Shown in pieces: positions 1 to 12,100 of a stretch of DNA of 64,000 nucleotides; the stretch's first letter is position 1, and each line of letters starts with the position of its first letter. Below the pieces are notes generated by a model. The model saw only the letters and a list, made by a program, of their open reading frames with translations. It was not told the DNA's origin and did not search any database. The stretch comes from Cheilinus undulatus (lineage: Eukaryota > Chordata > Actinopteri > Labriformes > Labridae): NCBI RefSeq assembly GCF_018320785.1, contig NC_054875.1, positions 30,075,157-30,139,156 on the forward strand, given 5' to 3'. The translations under genes and the position numbers were made by a program.

Positions 1-344
1 AGTATCCTGTTTATTCAATTTTCTTGAATTTTAAATATTCAAACAAAAACATAGTAGTTGAACACTGACTAACTTTACAAGGAAGTAACTCGGCAACTCT
101 ATACAGAAGGCAGATTGATGGATGTAATTTCAGTGTGTAATTCCTTAAATTAAAGCTCCTATTAGGAAGTTTGCTTTATGTTGTTTTTGGCACCCTCTGT
201 CAACAAACTTCTGACTTTCTAAGAGAGAGTTCACATGTTCTCCTTGTGCATCCTCCCCAGGTACTCCAGTTCCCCCTCCAGCTCTAAGATATGCTCATTA
301 GGCTGATTCATGACTCTAACTTACCCCCTGTAATTACCCTCGTG

Positions 345-410
345 CAGGGGTTGGCACCCTGTAGCTCTTTTGCCTGTCCCAAGTGGCTCTCTGCAGATGT
401 GCCAGAAATT
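345..410 (+). repeat. hAT-like transposon end fragment
   Basis: The segment starts with a CAGGGGTTGGCACC-type motif followed by a GGCTCTTT-like stretch. Both resemble the terminal sequence of common vertebrate hAT elements. Only one end is visible; no partner inverted repeat or transposase frame was found. The call rests on remembered family sequence. Confidence 0.35.
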
Positions 411-1279
411 TGAAGTAAAGGAAACTTGTTTTTTAACATCAAACAAATATTTTTTCTTATGCTATATTGAGATAGTTTTGTATATTTTTCTGTAAAACTT
501 GCAACTTTTTTTATTCACTCATAACTTTATTTTTATAAATAGGCTTATTTTATCAACATAGATGTGCGTTATATCATTGTGTCTATGGCACAGCACACAC
601 CGGTGCTTCTTGTCTTGGAAGCAAAGACCAGGACAGTCACGTCATGAGTGACACCTGAAGAAGGAGTTTTGCACACATCACATGAGTTAAGTTTTTAATA
701 TCTGCAACCTGGTTTAGCACAGCAGGAGGGAAGTTAAGAACCAGAAAAAGATGATCAATTTGATAAGTTTCTTATTAAACTGGTGCGTCCATCGGACCAT
801 AAGAAGACTAAAGAAGTGTCAGCAGAAAATGTGAACAGTGATAATGTTAACAACAGCATGAAAAACTAAGACAAGTTCACACTTGACAGCATCAGTCAGA
901 GGAGAAAAGAGAGAAAGGAGGCCAAGGGATCACTGTGGGCTGTTTGAGCAAAAAAAAAAGAGGTAAGCTCATGTTTTATTGTTATTCTCCTCTCTGCTGC
1001 TGTGAATTCTTCATTATTGATATGTTTGATGATGATTTCAATGTTATGGTGTGTAATAGTACAAGGTACTGTGTACAAGTGTGCATTTGTGTTGTAAAAG
1101 ATGAGACTGTTAATGTTTGTGCTGAAAATGGCAAGTGTGTTAATGTGGCACTGTCCAGGGTGCTGACATCTGTCCATTATAGAGAGTGAAAGAGTGAGAA
1201 AGGCTGTACACAGCTAATTCTACTCTCATGAATATTTTGAGTCATTATCATAATTTCTGCAGTTTGTCCTTCAGATTGT

Positions 1280-1352
1280 GAGCTGAGATTGGTTCCAGTC
1301 CCCTGAGACCCCAAACACGAAAAGCGGTACAGATTAATGGATGGATGGATGT
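1280..1352 (+). repeat. SINE/LINE 3' tail fragment ending in (GGAT)n
   Basis: The segment reads as the familiar fish retroposon tail: a CCAGTCCCCTGAGACCC block, then an AAAGCGGTACAGA block, then repeated ATGG units. Only the 3' end is present. The parent family cannot be fixed from this piece. Confidence 0.4.
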
Positions 1353-2791
1353 GTGAGTAGTAGTGCTGTTAAATTATGGAGAGAAAAAAAATATGATCAC
1401 AGCAAGTTTGATTGATACAACTGTTTAACACATCACTCATTGATTTTAAAACCTGTAAAAATTACATCATCCTGAACACTTTAACATTCTAACCCCCCTC
1501 CCTCCCTTCAGCTGTTTGTCAGTTCTGACAGATAACCATTTTGGCCATTTACAAAAAAAACACATTATCCTCTGTTCATTTTATTCTGCTTATTTGTTTA
1601 TACGCTAGCTAATCTATATGCAATCAAAAATAACCTATTCAAACACAAATTTTAATTTGGTTACTATTAAAGAAAAAGTTCTGAAATCATAAAATTCTGA
1701 GATAAGATACTTCAGATGAGTGAAAAATAAAATTAAGTGCAATAATGCTTTTTATTACTAAACATCATTACTGAATACCAGCATTAGCCAACTGAAAACT
1801 TGACATTCATCTTGAATTAGTAAAATGAAAACTGAGTAAATTTTAGTATGTCTGACAGAGTTGACAAAAATCAAGATATGATGGTCAAAAAAGCAACAAT
1901 TTTTTTTTGGGGGGGGGGGCGTTTTTAAAACAAAACTTCACACAACTGCTAGTTGAGACCTCAAACTACACAAAAATCCAGTTCATTATTGTGTATAACA
2001 AAAATGAAGTAAAGTTTGGAAACTTAACTTCATTCCTTTTCACAAGATTTAGTTACTAGTTTAATTTTCCTTTTTTAAGATTTTTTTGGGCGGTGATTTT
2101 TGATACTTAAAGTCCTTGTAAAGTGTTAAAAAAAAGATCTTTATTTTATTTTTGCTGTATGAAAGGCCACTGTGTTATTAATGACCAAGCAAAATTTCAG
2201 TCATGAATCATCTGTAAGTTTATCAACTTAGTTTATTAACGTTACAGTTATCCGATACAAATGTCTCTGTTGTGACACTTTTAATGACCCATAGACCACC
2301 GTAAGCTGTTGCAGTTAAAATATTGCAACAGCTATCCGGTTTTGTTTTGAATAAATGGAAGCCAAAATCATAGTTGAAATGTCATTAATTCATTGTCAAG
2401 CAGTGATATATGGGGGTCTATTTTCTTTAAATTATCAAATCTAACATTCAGAAAATCATTGCCATTGAACACATGCATATTTTTAAAAAGTTTTGGGCTG
2501 GCAGCTTTCCTGCAGCAGTAGGTTCGGGGCATTTTAAGTAACAAAATCCAAGAAATTAATTGTTTTATATATGGCCAGGTTTGGATTTTAATCTCATACA
2601 GAAACATAAGTGATATTTTTGGCTGCTTCATAAACAGCTGAAACTCCTCACATGTGCATTCAATCTTATACTCCAAATACACGATGGATGATCCTAAATA
2701 GTGTTGGCCACTGCTGTTTTTATATCCATCCAGTTGTTGAGTTAAAATGGGATAGGAAATAATTGATCACCTACGCAGGTATGACACATAC

Positions 2792-3022
2792 CAGCTTCTT
2801 CTCGGAGATCTCACTCTTCCTCGGGTTTCCTCGGACTTTGGAGTAAAGTGTACAGGAGGTGCTGACATCTCTGGTGCCGCCGTGAACTCTCAACCTCCAC
2901 GCTGTCGACACTGTAGATCTAAAATCGATATTTTTTACCTCCTGACCAAAGAATGCGTTTACCAAAAGTGTGTCAGGGTTAAACCTCCGACAGCTTCTTG
3001 CTCTCGACAACGTCGCTAACAT
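2792..3022 (-). CDS. mtg2: mtg2 first coding exon (mitochondrial ribosome-associated GTPase 2), partial
   Basis: This exon encodes 77 residues from the ATG at 3022 down to a splice donor (AAGCTG then GTATGT) at 2791, ending in phase 0. The peptide is rich in Arg, Ser and Thr and starts MLATLSRARSCRRF, as expected of a mitochondrial presequence. It ends in SEISEKKL, which matches the stretch just before the Obg fold of human MTG2 (LLSEKKLKRYFVDYRRV, from memory). MTG2 is an Obg/CgtA GTPase that helps assemble the large mitochondrial ribosomal subunit. The GTPase exons are not in the window. Its position beside ss18l1 on the same strand agrees with human gene order. The short match and missing GTPase domain keep confidence moderate. 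Confidence 0.65.
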
Positions 3023-3800
3023 CGTATGTTGAACAGACGCACAGCTAATGACAGTTTAACAGTGTCACCTCCACCGTTGGTTTCACTACAGCCAACATCA
3101 GTGACCAAAGGGGAAGTGTGTCCGCAAATTAACTGAAAAAAAAAACCAGATGTCAAAACTATATTTAAAACCAAGATGTGAAGTCATTTTACTTCATAAA
3201 TACTTCTACTACCTGCATGCTTTCGTTTATTTATCGAACATACTTCCTAGTACAGGAGCCGTGAAGGAACAATTTGTGCGAGTGTGCACTGTTTTGCCGA
3301 GACTTGGTGCTCTACCGCCACCCTCTGTACTGGAATGTACAGACATCCTAGCGATGTGTTTGTGCTCCCACTGAAACACTGTCTCCGAACAAGTTATGCC
3401 TTTATACGGCATTTTTGTAGCAACAACACATGAGTTTGGATGCACAATATGCACAAAATGCATATTAAATTCTATAAATAATCATTGTGTAGTTACAATC
3501 ATCTACAATTTTTATCTATTCTTCCTGTCTCCCACATGCCTTATGACCATGCTTATAACATGCATTTTCAGACGTGAAATAGGACGTGTGGTGGACATTT
3601 TGACACAATACCGATTATTACAACTCTTCATTCAAAATAATGAAAAAATAGCTTGATAATTAAAATAAAGCCCCCCTAAAATGGTCTAAAATAGTATGTG
3701 GTGAAATGTTGCCTCTATAAAGCCCATGATTCATTTAGGGATAAAAAGACTTCCTTAAAGAGTCTCTCAAATAGGCAAAAAATGCAGACTTATAGAAGGT
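3023..3800. other. mtg2 upstream region
   Basis: This is the spacer between the mtg2 start codon and the probable 3' end of ss18l1. The first 120 bases are the likely 5' leader and promoter of mtg2. The rest is AT-rich with short open frames that show no domain, splice-site pairing or known motif. Confidence 0.4.
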
Positions 3801-3809
3801 GAATGATGG

Positions 3810-3815
3810 TTTATT
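3810..3815 (-). terminator. Candidate distal poly(A) signal of ss18l1
   Basis: An AATAAA hexamer on the minus strand is followed by a T-rich plus-strand tract. It lies 2.3 kb past the ss18l1 stop codon and would give a 3' UTR of about that length. Other weaker hexamers exist closer to the stop, so the end is uncertain. Confidence 0.3.
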
Positions 3816-4049
3816 TTTTTTTTTTTATCACAATCAGTAACAAAAGACATCAGAAGATCTGGCAATGCAGTCTTACAATAAATGAGTAACATTCATGATT
3901 TAATTATGCACGAGAAACTTGACACTCTCTCAGTCATCTTACACACAAACAAACACACATCATCACAGACACGCATCAAAAGAGCACGGTTCTGATATGT
4001 AGAAGGATAATGATCTTAACTTTCCTCATTTTTACCTGTCAGAGCAGGA

Positions 4050-4600
4050 GCTCACTGTCAGTAGCAGAACAAAATATTTGGGACATCTCATTACTGATCA
4101 AATGTGTAATGATTATTTGTATAGACAGTGCCGTATGCTGTATGCTCAGGCCAATATTTTGGCAAGGAATTTTTTGATGTGCTCTGACAATGTCAAGATT
4201 ACTCTCTTTAGAGCTTATGTACCCCTCTGTATAACGCCCCCTTGTGGACTAAGTACAAAGAGTCAAGCTTACATTCGTTGGGGAAGTGCAAGTGAGATGT
4301 TTTGTCAAGCAGGAGTTTACACTTTCCAGCCTCTAATGAGAAATCTGATGTACAAATTTATACTCAGGCTAAAGGACTCTCAGAACTCCATTATAATGCT
4401 ATTGACTAATCCCAGTCATAGTGTTGTAAGATACCAGTCATCCTTGTGGAGACACTGGTATGGGTGTCTTTTATATATAGGGAGGTATTTTGTTAGTCCG
4501 TTGATTGTTTTTTTTAAATACTGTTTTTAATCCTGGTTTTATGTATTTGTTGTTGTTTTTACATGGACTTCTATGTCTGCTAATAAAGATGATGATGAAG
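4050..4600 (+). mobile_element. 3' end of a LINE (non-LTR retrotransposon), decayed
   Basis: An open frame from about 4057 to 4530 encodes a peptide with TKYLGHLITD, YRQCRMLYAQANILAR, MCSDNVKITLFRAY and WGSASEMFCQAGVYTFQ. This is the thumb and C-terminal side of a LINE reverse transcriptase of the kind common in fish. Residues after FRAY are scrambled and shortened relative to what I remember, which suggests an internal deletion with a frame change. Upstream reverse transcriptase and endonuclease regions are absent, as in a 5'-truncated insertion. The fragment ends in AATAAAGATGATGATGA, a typical short-repeat LINE tail. I cannot name the clade with certainty. Confidence 0.75.
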
Positions 4601-4914
4601 CGGATTACATCCAAACTACCTACATCACTGATGACACAGCCTACTACATACAAGAGGAGAAAACATGCCATACATGTTCGATTGACAGTAAAATGAAACA
4701 TACAAAATTTATGCAGTCTAAAGAGGCATGTGATTGTCACTGTCGAGTTGTAAATAGTTATTTAGCTGTTTGACAGCCAAGTTATCTCTTACCCTTGATT
4801 AACCCTGCAAATTACTGCTACCATTGTGTTATTTTACCCATCTGAGATCAAATGAAACATACTGCAAAACTGGATTCTCACAGACATACTTAAAATCTTA
4901 TTAAACTCAAAATA

Positions 4915-4916
<2 letters not shown>

Positions 4917-5000
<84 letters not shown>
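4917..5000. repeat. (GATA)n microsatellite, about 21 units
   Basis: Uninterrupted tetranucleotide array of 84 bases. It lies in the probable ss18l1 3' UTR or just downstream and is likely to be length-polymorphic. Confidence 0.98.
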
Positions 5001-5002
<2 letters not shown>

Positions 5003-6128
5003 CTTAACTGAAAATTATTTCCTCAAACAATGAGTATTAGTTAAAAACAGTTTCCTATCTTCAGACAACATATAACAACCAGCCCTAAGCCTATATGCCA
5101 TTATTTTTTTCAACAAAGTGCTAATAATGATAAATATTTTGCCTCCAATATGAGAATAGTCCATCATAACTAACCATGTATTGCACTATCTGAAGAGGAG
5201 GTGCAGGATACCATACTGCTCTGTTCCTGTGTTACTTTGGCATTTTGAGGATCATTTTGTAAAAAAAAAAAAAAAACAGCCTGAATAACAGTACATACAC
5301 ATATTAGACGATGCATACACTGTCACTGCAAAAATAAAGTGCTGATAAAGTGGCAAAATCAGAGCTGAGAGCATCCCCCTCTCCAATTTCTGCTCATTGA
5401 CATCTGTACAGAGCAATGCCACTGAAAATATGAACAAAAAACACTACCGTGGTGTTACATGATCATGAACGGTAAAGCACGTTTAAAGTCATGATGTGTT
5501 TATGAACACTGTAAGACATGAGTAGTGAATGCACAAAATGTAAGAGCACACAGCAACACAGCACAGTTTGACCAACACAGACAGACTCCCTGATCATGTC
5601 AGGTTTAAGACAGACGTTTTCACCTCTATGATTTATCATGACCTAGAACATTGTCTCAACTCAGACTTAAAGTAAAAGGCTTCATCTTGTTGCTAAGATA
5701 AACATAAAGGGATATTTCTGGCCATACAGTTTGCTTTTAAATCCACCGAAGTGTTTTGTACGCTGATACAGTGGCTTGCAAAATAAATTAATTAATTATA
5801 AAAAAAGGAAAAGCATAGAGGTACAATATTTTGAAGCTGCACTGCTTTATAGTTTGTCTTACACCGATTTTATATGAACTCTCATAATTTTACCAGCTTT
5901 TGGATAAGATTAGCTCTTCACACCTCCGTCTACCCACTACAACCCTGTGGCCAGCAAAACTGATAAAGAAAGCATCACACACGGCTAGATGATCTATTCT
6001 TAGCCACACTGATTATTAATGACAGGGTAATAATAATGGTGCAGCCAGGTCTTCTACTCAACAGCTGAGCCAGTCATTGTTGAATCATTCGCTTTTCACT
6101 TCTTCAACGTGGAAAACAGTGTGGTATT

Positions 6129-9100
6129 TTATTGCTGATAGTTTCCGTACTGACCCTGCAATGTATAAACGTTTACAAAAAGAAAAAGGTTAGACATTAT
6201 GTTGGTTTTTTGCTGTAATAAGGAAGAAAATGTTATGGTACACAAGTATTTCTTTCTTTTTTATATTTCATTACAGAGGTGCCATCTTAATCTCCAGAGA
6301 CCCTGCCTGTACATATGAGGTCATCGTTACGTTGTAGCTTTCCTACAACATTGTAATAAATTGTGCTGTTTAAATTTTTTATCCATAATTGTACAGAATT
6401 TCCATAAAAGTTAAAGTTATTTGCTTGTAGCGTCTGGGGAATTCAAACTGAAATGCAGGAATTTTGGAGGACATATTTGTATATTTTTTAGAGCTTGATT
6501 AGAAATTTTTTCTTTTTTTGAAGGGCAGGGGGAGGAGAAATTTTTCAGGTGCTTTCATAGGTTTGTGTGTGTGTGTGTTGGGGGGGGGGGGGTAATTTAG
6601 GAGAATTTGATTGAAAATTTGGCCAGGAAATTTCCTTCAGAGTTTTCCTAAATTTTCATTGCAAATTGTTTGGATGTTTCGGAGGAATTCATTTGCAAAT
6701 TTTCCATGATTATTCATGGAATTTTGATAACATTTCTTTGTAGACTATTGTGGCATATTAGAAATTTTGAATTTGCATTTACATTTTTAAGGAATTTGCT
6801 TGACATTTGGGGGGAAAATTTCCACGCACTTTCAAAAGGCTTACTGAAATGTTTTGGAAATATTTCAGGATGTTTTGGGGTTGTTCTAAGGGATATTGTT
6901 TAAGAACTTTCATAGATGTCTTTAAGAAAGTCTTGGGAATTTGGGGATTTAAAAAATGTGGAAAAAGCCAATAATTTTAAAGAAAATTTTCCAAGATCTC
7001 AAGAACTTTAGAGGAAATCTAGTTCATACTCTGTCTTAGCAAGTTTTTTTTGGGTGAAAACAACTTTATGTTCAAAGACAAGGCTTAGTTTTACACTTAC
7101 TGGATCCCAATTATCCCAAATAAGTGGGAGAAACTAAAGCTCAAGTCTAAGGATATTAAACTATAGTCTGTTAACTTGGTAAGAGGAAGTGAGTTGGCAC
7201 TACGGCAGGCCTGAAGCCTCCTAACAAACAGCTAAACATGCACACTTGTCAGCCAGATCGGTCGTGTCCCACACACACAGTTGTGATGAATAACTGTTAT
7301 CCTTCATTTAATCAGAACAGGTGAGTACTAAAATAAAACAATCCAATTTATAGTGTGTGCCAATCAGGAAATTAACTAATCAGACTATATTTGGTTTTTG
7401 AAACAGGTGGTCAACATGTTTATTTGGTTCATGGCATCCGAGGCTTTCACAGGGAGCTTCAGGAGGACTATTAAGAACTACAAGTTTGTGCACCTCTGCT
7501 TGGCTTTATTTTTCAACACTAGAGGTTGTTGCTAGGATCAACTGCATAAATCAGGTTTATTATGCTGAGCAATTCATTAAAACCCTATTTGAAAAATAGA
7601 GAGCAGGGAAAGAAAAAATATACATCTTTAAAGTTCTGAAACACTTTCTAATGGTTGAATCAATTAGAGTTACCGGTCTTTTTGTTTGCGGCAAACTTTT
7701 TTGGACATATAGTGTGCTTAGGGACCAATTTTTGATTTTGTTTTACACAGAAATGTTTTCCTTTTAGATAAGTGTGAGTATTGCAAAGCCATTTTCAAAC
7801 ATGGGGTGTATGGACTTATTTTGTGTACCTGTTCATAGGCATAGGGCCTCTGTGTCTGCGCTCCAGGGCCGCTCTGTGTAGTGCGATATGAGCCGTACTG
7901 TTGGCTTTGGCTCTGCTGATACTGAGAATACTGGGATGATCCACCTTGTCCAGAACCTGTGGCAGAGAGAACAGTGTCACTTTATTTGCTCATTTGTGTT
8001 TGTGTCAATGTGAATGTACCCAAATGGCTGAATGGGGTTTTCCTGACCATATCCCTGTGGCTGCCCGCTGTAGCCTTGTTGAGATGAGTACTGCTGCTGG
8101 CTGAAGGACTGCTGCTGGCCAGAGCCCTGCTGATACTGAGCCTGCTGCTGACTGTACTGGGAGTTACCTAGAAGAATATAAATGGCCAGAGTGCATTATC
8201 TTATTATGAATTTCCTCTTGATATCCTTTATTAATGAACATACAGCATGAGGGGTATTCTACTATACTTTACTATACATTTGTTAGGGTTGGATGAATTT
8301 AGCCAAACACTGTAAACAGAGAAATAAACAAATGCACAGTACTAAAAACTATTACCTCCTTCATAGTAATGTTGTGAAGAGTCGTCAAAGGACCTGTCAT
8401 AGCCTTGCTCACCATAAGAAGACTGTTGATAGTAGTCTCCATGACCTGCAGAGAACACAATTTGACATGCAAAATTTCCACTGTGCAAGGAAAACCCCTT
8501 CTAGATGCAGAAGAGAAACTATCATTCATAATTTGATACCAAAGAAGTCCTCATACATATTCAAAGACAGAATAACAGGCATAATCAAACATCTTCAAAG
8601 ACTTTTAACATCTACATTATGCACAAAGCACACCCTGAAGGAAGTTTGTACTCTCTCCTTAACACACTGTTATCGCACACCCTGAAACCTGAAATTTCGG
8701 CACACCAAAGGGGACAGTATGGACACAGACACACTGGGAGGAAACAGACCAGTAGCAGTCTTTCTATTCTTTTTCAGTGCTTTTTATCTCCCCCATTAAG
8801 GGCAAAAGACCGTGACTGGGAGTAAGAACTGAAGCCTCAGTGTTGTGGTAAATGTGGCTCAGACCTGTGATAGTGCTAAGAGGAAATCTAATGGCCTATA
8901 ATGAGGGACTGTGTGCTTGGGAGCTGTGTGTATGTAGTTTATGGATGTGCATGATTACCATCAGGGTAATACTGCTGGTTTATGGGCTCGCTGGAGCTCT
9001 GAGTGTGTCCATACTGCTCTCCGTAGAACTCGTCTTGTCCCATGTACTGCTGTGCAGATCCTGCAAGACAGGCGACACCAGGATTGTTAAACACTGGGTT

Positions 9101-12100
9101 GGACCAATTTGACGCTCAGTTGGAGACTTAAGGGCTAGTGTCAGGACACTAGGCAAACTTGGGAGGGGACGTGATATCCATAAGAAAAATTAAATAAAAT
9201 AACTAAAGACTGTTAGAAATGATAATATGTGCACCTTTTCCTCTAAAATGCATTTTAGACAACCAGGTGCATCTTAAGTTCATTTTTCTGCACTCTGAAT
9301 AAAGTTCCAAACATTGTTGATGCATTGCACATGAAGCAAAATATTCAAATCCTTTTTTCTTTTAATCTTTGATTACAGGTTACAGCTCATAAAACTAAAT
9401 TCAGTATTCCAAAATATGGATACGGAATTGGGATGTCAGAGCTGAGAATGACATCACAACCAGTTGACTTTGTTCCATTTGCTATTAGCTTGTTAGAGTA
9501 GGTGACTTTGTTGAAACACATCAAAATAAACTTTCTTTAAAGCACTTCTTTGAGCTCATATTAAACAAAATAATACAGGAGATGCATCACATGTTGCTGT
9601 TAGAATTATTTAATGAGAAATTACAGCCTGATTGCTGTTTTGTCAGCTACTGCCGGTGCTGCGTAGATATGTTTGAATATGGGTCTGTCTCCGCCTAGCC
9701 AGCATCATCAATCAATCAATCAAAGTTCTTGATTGATTGATCATGCGGCAGGTGGGCTGTGAAATGCTTTGTTGAAGCTCCACAATGAAGTGCGTGCGCT
9801 AGAACTTTTTAATTCAGTCAAAAGGCAAAGCTTTAATGCTCCTCTTACTGTGTTGTTGGCCTACCACCACATATATGCACTGGTGTGCTGAGCAACTAGG
9901 CAGATATTTGGGGAAAAACAACCCTTTCCGTGCAAATTGACCTTTTATATTAAGCATCTAATGATGAGGATGGTAACAGCAAAGCATATATACAGTAAAG
10001 ATTAGCCTAGTGTCTGTCTATACTTCATGCTTCCTTCTGCTGACAAGCTTTATGGAGATGCTGATTTCATTTTCCAGCAGGACTTGGCACCTGTCCACAC
10101 TGCCAATGGTACCAAAAGCTGGTTCAATTACCATGGTGTTACTGTGCTTGATTGGCCAGCAAACTGGCCTGACCTGAACCTCACAGAAAATCAATGGAGT
10201 ATGGATAAGAGGAAGATAAGGGACTCCAGACTCAACAATAAAGAAGAACTGAAGGCTGCTATCAGAGCAACCTGGGCTTCCATAAAACCCTAGCAGTGCC
10301 ACAGGCTGATTACCTCCATGCCACATTTTTTAAATAATTTATACAAAAAAAGCCCAGACCAAGTATTTAGTGCATAACAAATGTACTTATTAGAAGGTTA
10401 GCATTTGTGTCTAATATATATATTTTTAATATAAATGATCTATTATACTAATATTTGATATACTGTATTTAATTCATTTCCATTAGCTGTAATCTGGGAT
10501 CATCAAGGTTAAAACAAAAAAGGGCTGGAAATATTTAATGTTATGTGTAATATAATGTTATATGAAAGGTTCACAGTATGATTATATAACAGAAGTAATG
10601 AACCCTTTCACAACAGTCTCTTCTTTATATACACCTGTATGGCCAGAATAAAGAGAGGATGAAGTGAATTTTGTTTTGAAAAGAAATACAGAAATCCATT
10701 TTGTTTTATGCCCTAGAAATTAAAAATGATATTCTGATGGGAGCTTACATTAATATTTTGTGGAAAAAAGTGGAGCGCTTGCTATGAATAATACAAACAC
10801 AAGATTTAATAATAGGAAAACAATGAGAAAGAATTTAATTTCTTCTCGGTGATGGTGTGCCGAAACCCCAGATTTCACTCACCTGCTCTTGTGATGAACT
10901 TAAAACAACAAACTGGGAACAAAAACCGACAGAATGACATCTATCCTGAAGGTTTATCAAAGAGCCATGAAAGGTCTAAAATCAGTAACAATCCACAACA
11001 TAGCACAGATTCTAAAAATACAGAGAAAAGCAATTAGAAAACTATTTTCTCCAAACATTCACAACATTATCTTTGCAACAAATCTGATCAATGCTCATTT
11101 GACTTAGGCAAAATAGTTAATACAGGAGCCTCAACAACATCCCCATGACCAATCACTTAGCCTAAAATCTGGACAATTCCACAACAGAGCTCTATCCTGG
11201 ATGTATTTCAGCCAGTCATGCAAGGACAATACTGCACCAGGGCAAATGAGGACTTCAACCATTGCCTGTTGACCTGGAAACAGTAGCCTTTCCTTTTTTT
11301 TTTTTTTTAAATCTGACCACAACATGCATGGTCTTCACCCTTCAAAGTTGGAGCAGGACAAGGGCGGAGCTATTATTAGGCCCACACTGATGCAGCAAAA
11401 GTGATTTACAGGGATGAAACCAATGTGACAAGAAAGATGCATCTCCAAACCGCTTCTTAAAAGTCACAGGGGGCGACTGGGCAAGACCAGTTTAAAGACC
11501 TTCAATGTCACAATCCATTTATGATCACTGAAGGTAAGATCGAAGTCGCAACTTCCAGTGCTTAAAAGAGAGGCAAGTGCAAAATGTGCACTTTCTTGAG
11601 TGTCTGCTTTAGACAACCATAATTGGGTTCAAAAAGACCTCTTTAAAATCCAATGATAACACCTCTGAGACAGAACTCATGCCTTTTACAATTTAAGATA
11701 AAAGAAATTAAAACTAGTACCACAGATAATGTAAAACATTTCAACATTCAAGAATAGAATCTGCTGAAACATACAGCTTCAAACACTGCTCACACATCCA
11801 TCTTTAGAACCACAATTCCAAAAAAGTTGGGGCATGCATGAAATTAAAATACAAACAAAATACAATGATTTACAAATCCCTTTAAAGTCATATTCAATTG
11901 AATACAGAGCAAAGACAAGGTATTTATTGTTTGAACTAATCTTTTTTATATACACACATTCTGAATTTTATGCCTTTAACATGCTCCTAGTTGGAACAGG
12001 ACCACTGTTACATCTCCTTTTTTCTACCAACACTCAGTAAGCAACTGGGCACTAAAGACACCAACTGTGAAGTACTGAAAGTAGAATCCTTTCCCATACT

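Larger units (their letters stand above)
1..2791. other. Probable mtg2 intron 1, AT-rich, no exon seen
   Basis: This stretch lies downstream of the splice donor of the mtg2 first exon and is AT-rich, with long T, A and G runs (for example a G run near 1911-1919). I looked on the minus strand for the glycine-rich Obg-fold exon expected next in mtg2 and did not find it, so the intron probably continues past the window edge. Two small repeat relics inside are listed separately. Short open frames here have no recognisable protein features. Confidence 0.5.
3816..6128 (-). other. Probable ss18l1 3' UTR and downstream sequence
   Basis: The stretch follows the ss18l1 stop codon on the minus strand and has no coding exon. 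It contains a plus-strand LINE relic and a GATA microsatellite (listed separately). AT-rich blocks at 5600-6100 could be UTR. Whether the transcript runs through the LINE relic cannot be told from sequence alone. Confidence 0.35.

Noticed and set aside
2368-2682. 104-codon minus-strand frame as the next mtg2 exon
   Set aside because: No Obg-fold glycine-rich motif, wrong composition and no phase-compatible acceptor supporting it.
4078-4530. 150-codon open frame as a possible host gene
   Set aside because: It matches the C-terminal part of a LINE reverse transcriptase and ends in a LINE-type tail, so it is listed as a mobile-element relic.
4917-5000. Regular repeat considered as an array such as CRISPR
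   Set aside because: It is a plain tetranucleotide microsatellite with no spacers.
10027-10293. 88-codon open frame as a small host protein
   Set aside because: It is the catalytic-core fragment of a Tc1 transposase without its N-terminal domain.
10849-11037. Possible extra ss18l1 exon near CACTCACCTGCTCTTGTGATG
   Set aside because: A donor-like site exists, but no matching acceptor or SS18L1-like peptide was found, and the flanking exons already join in phase.
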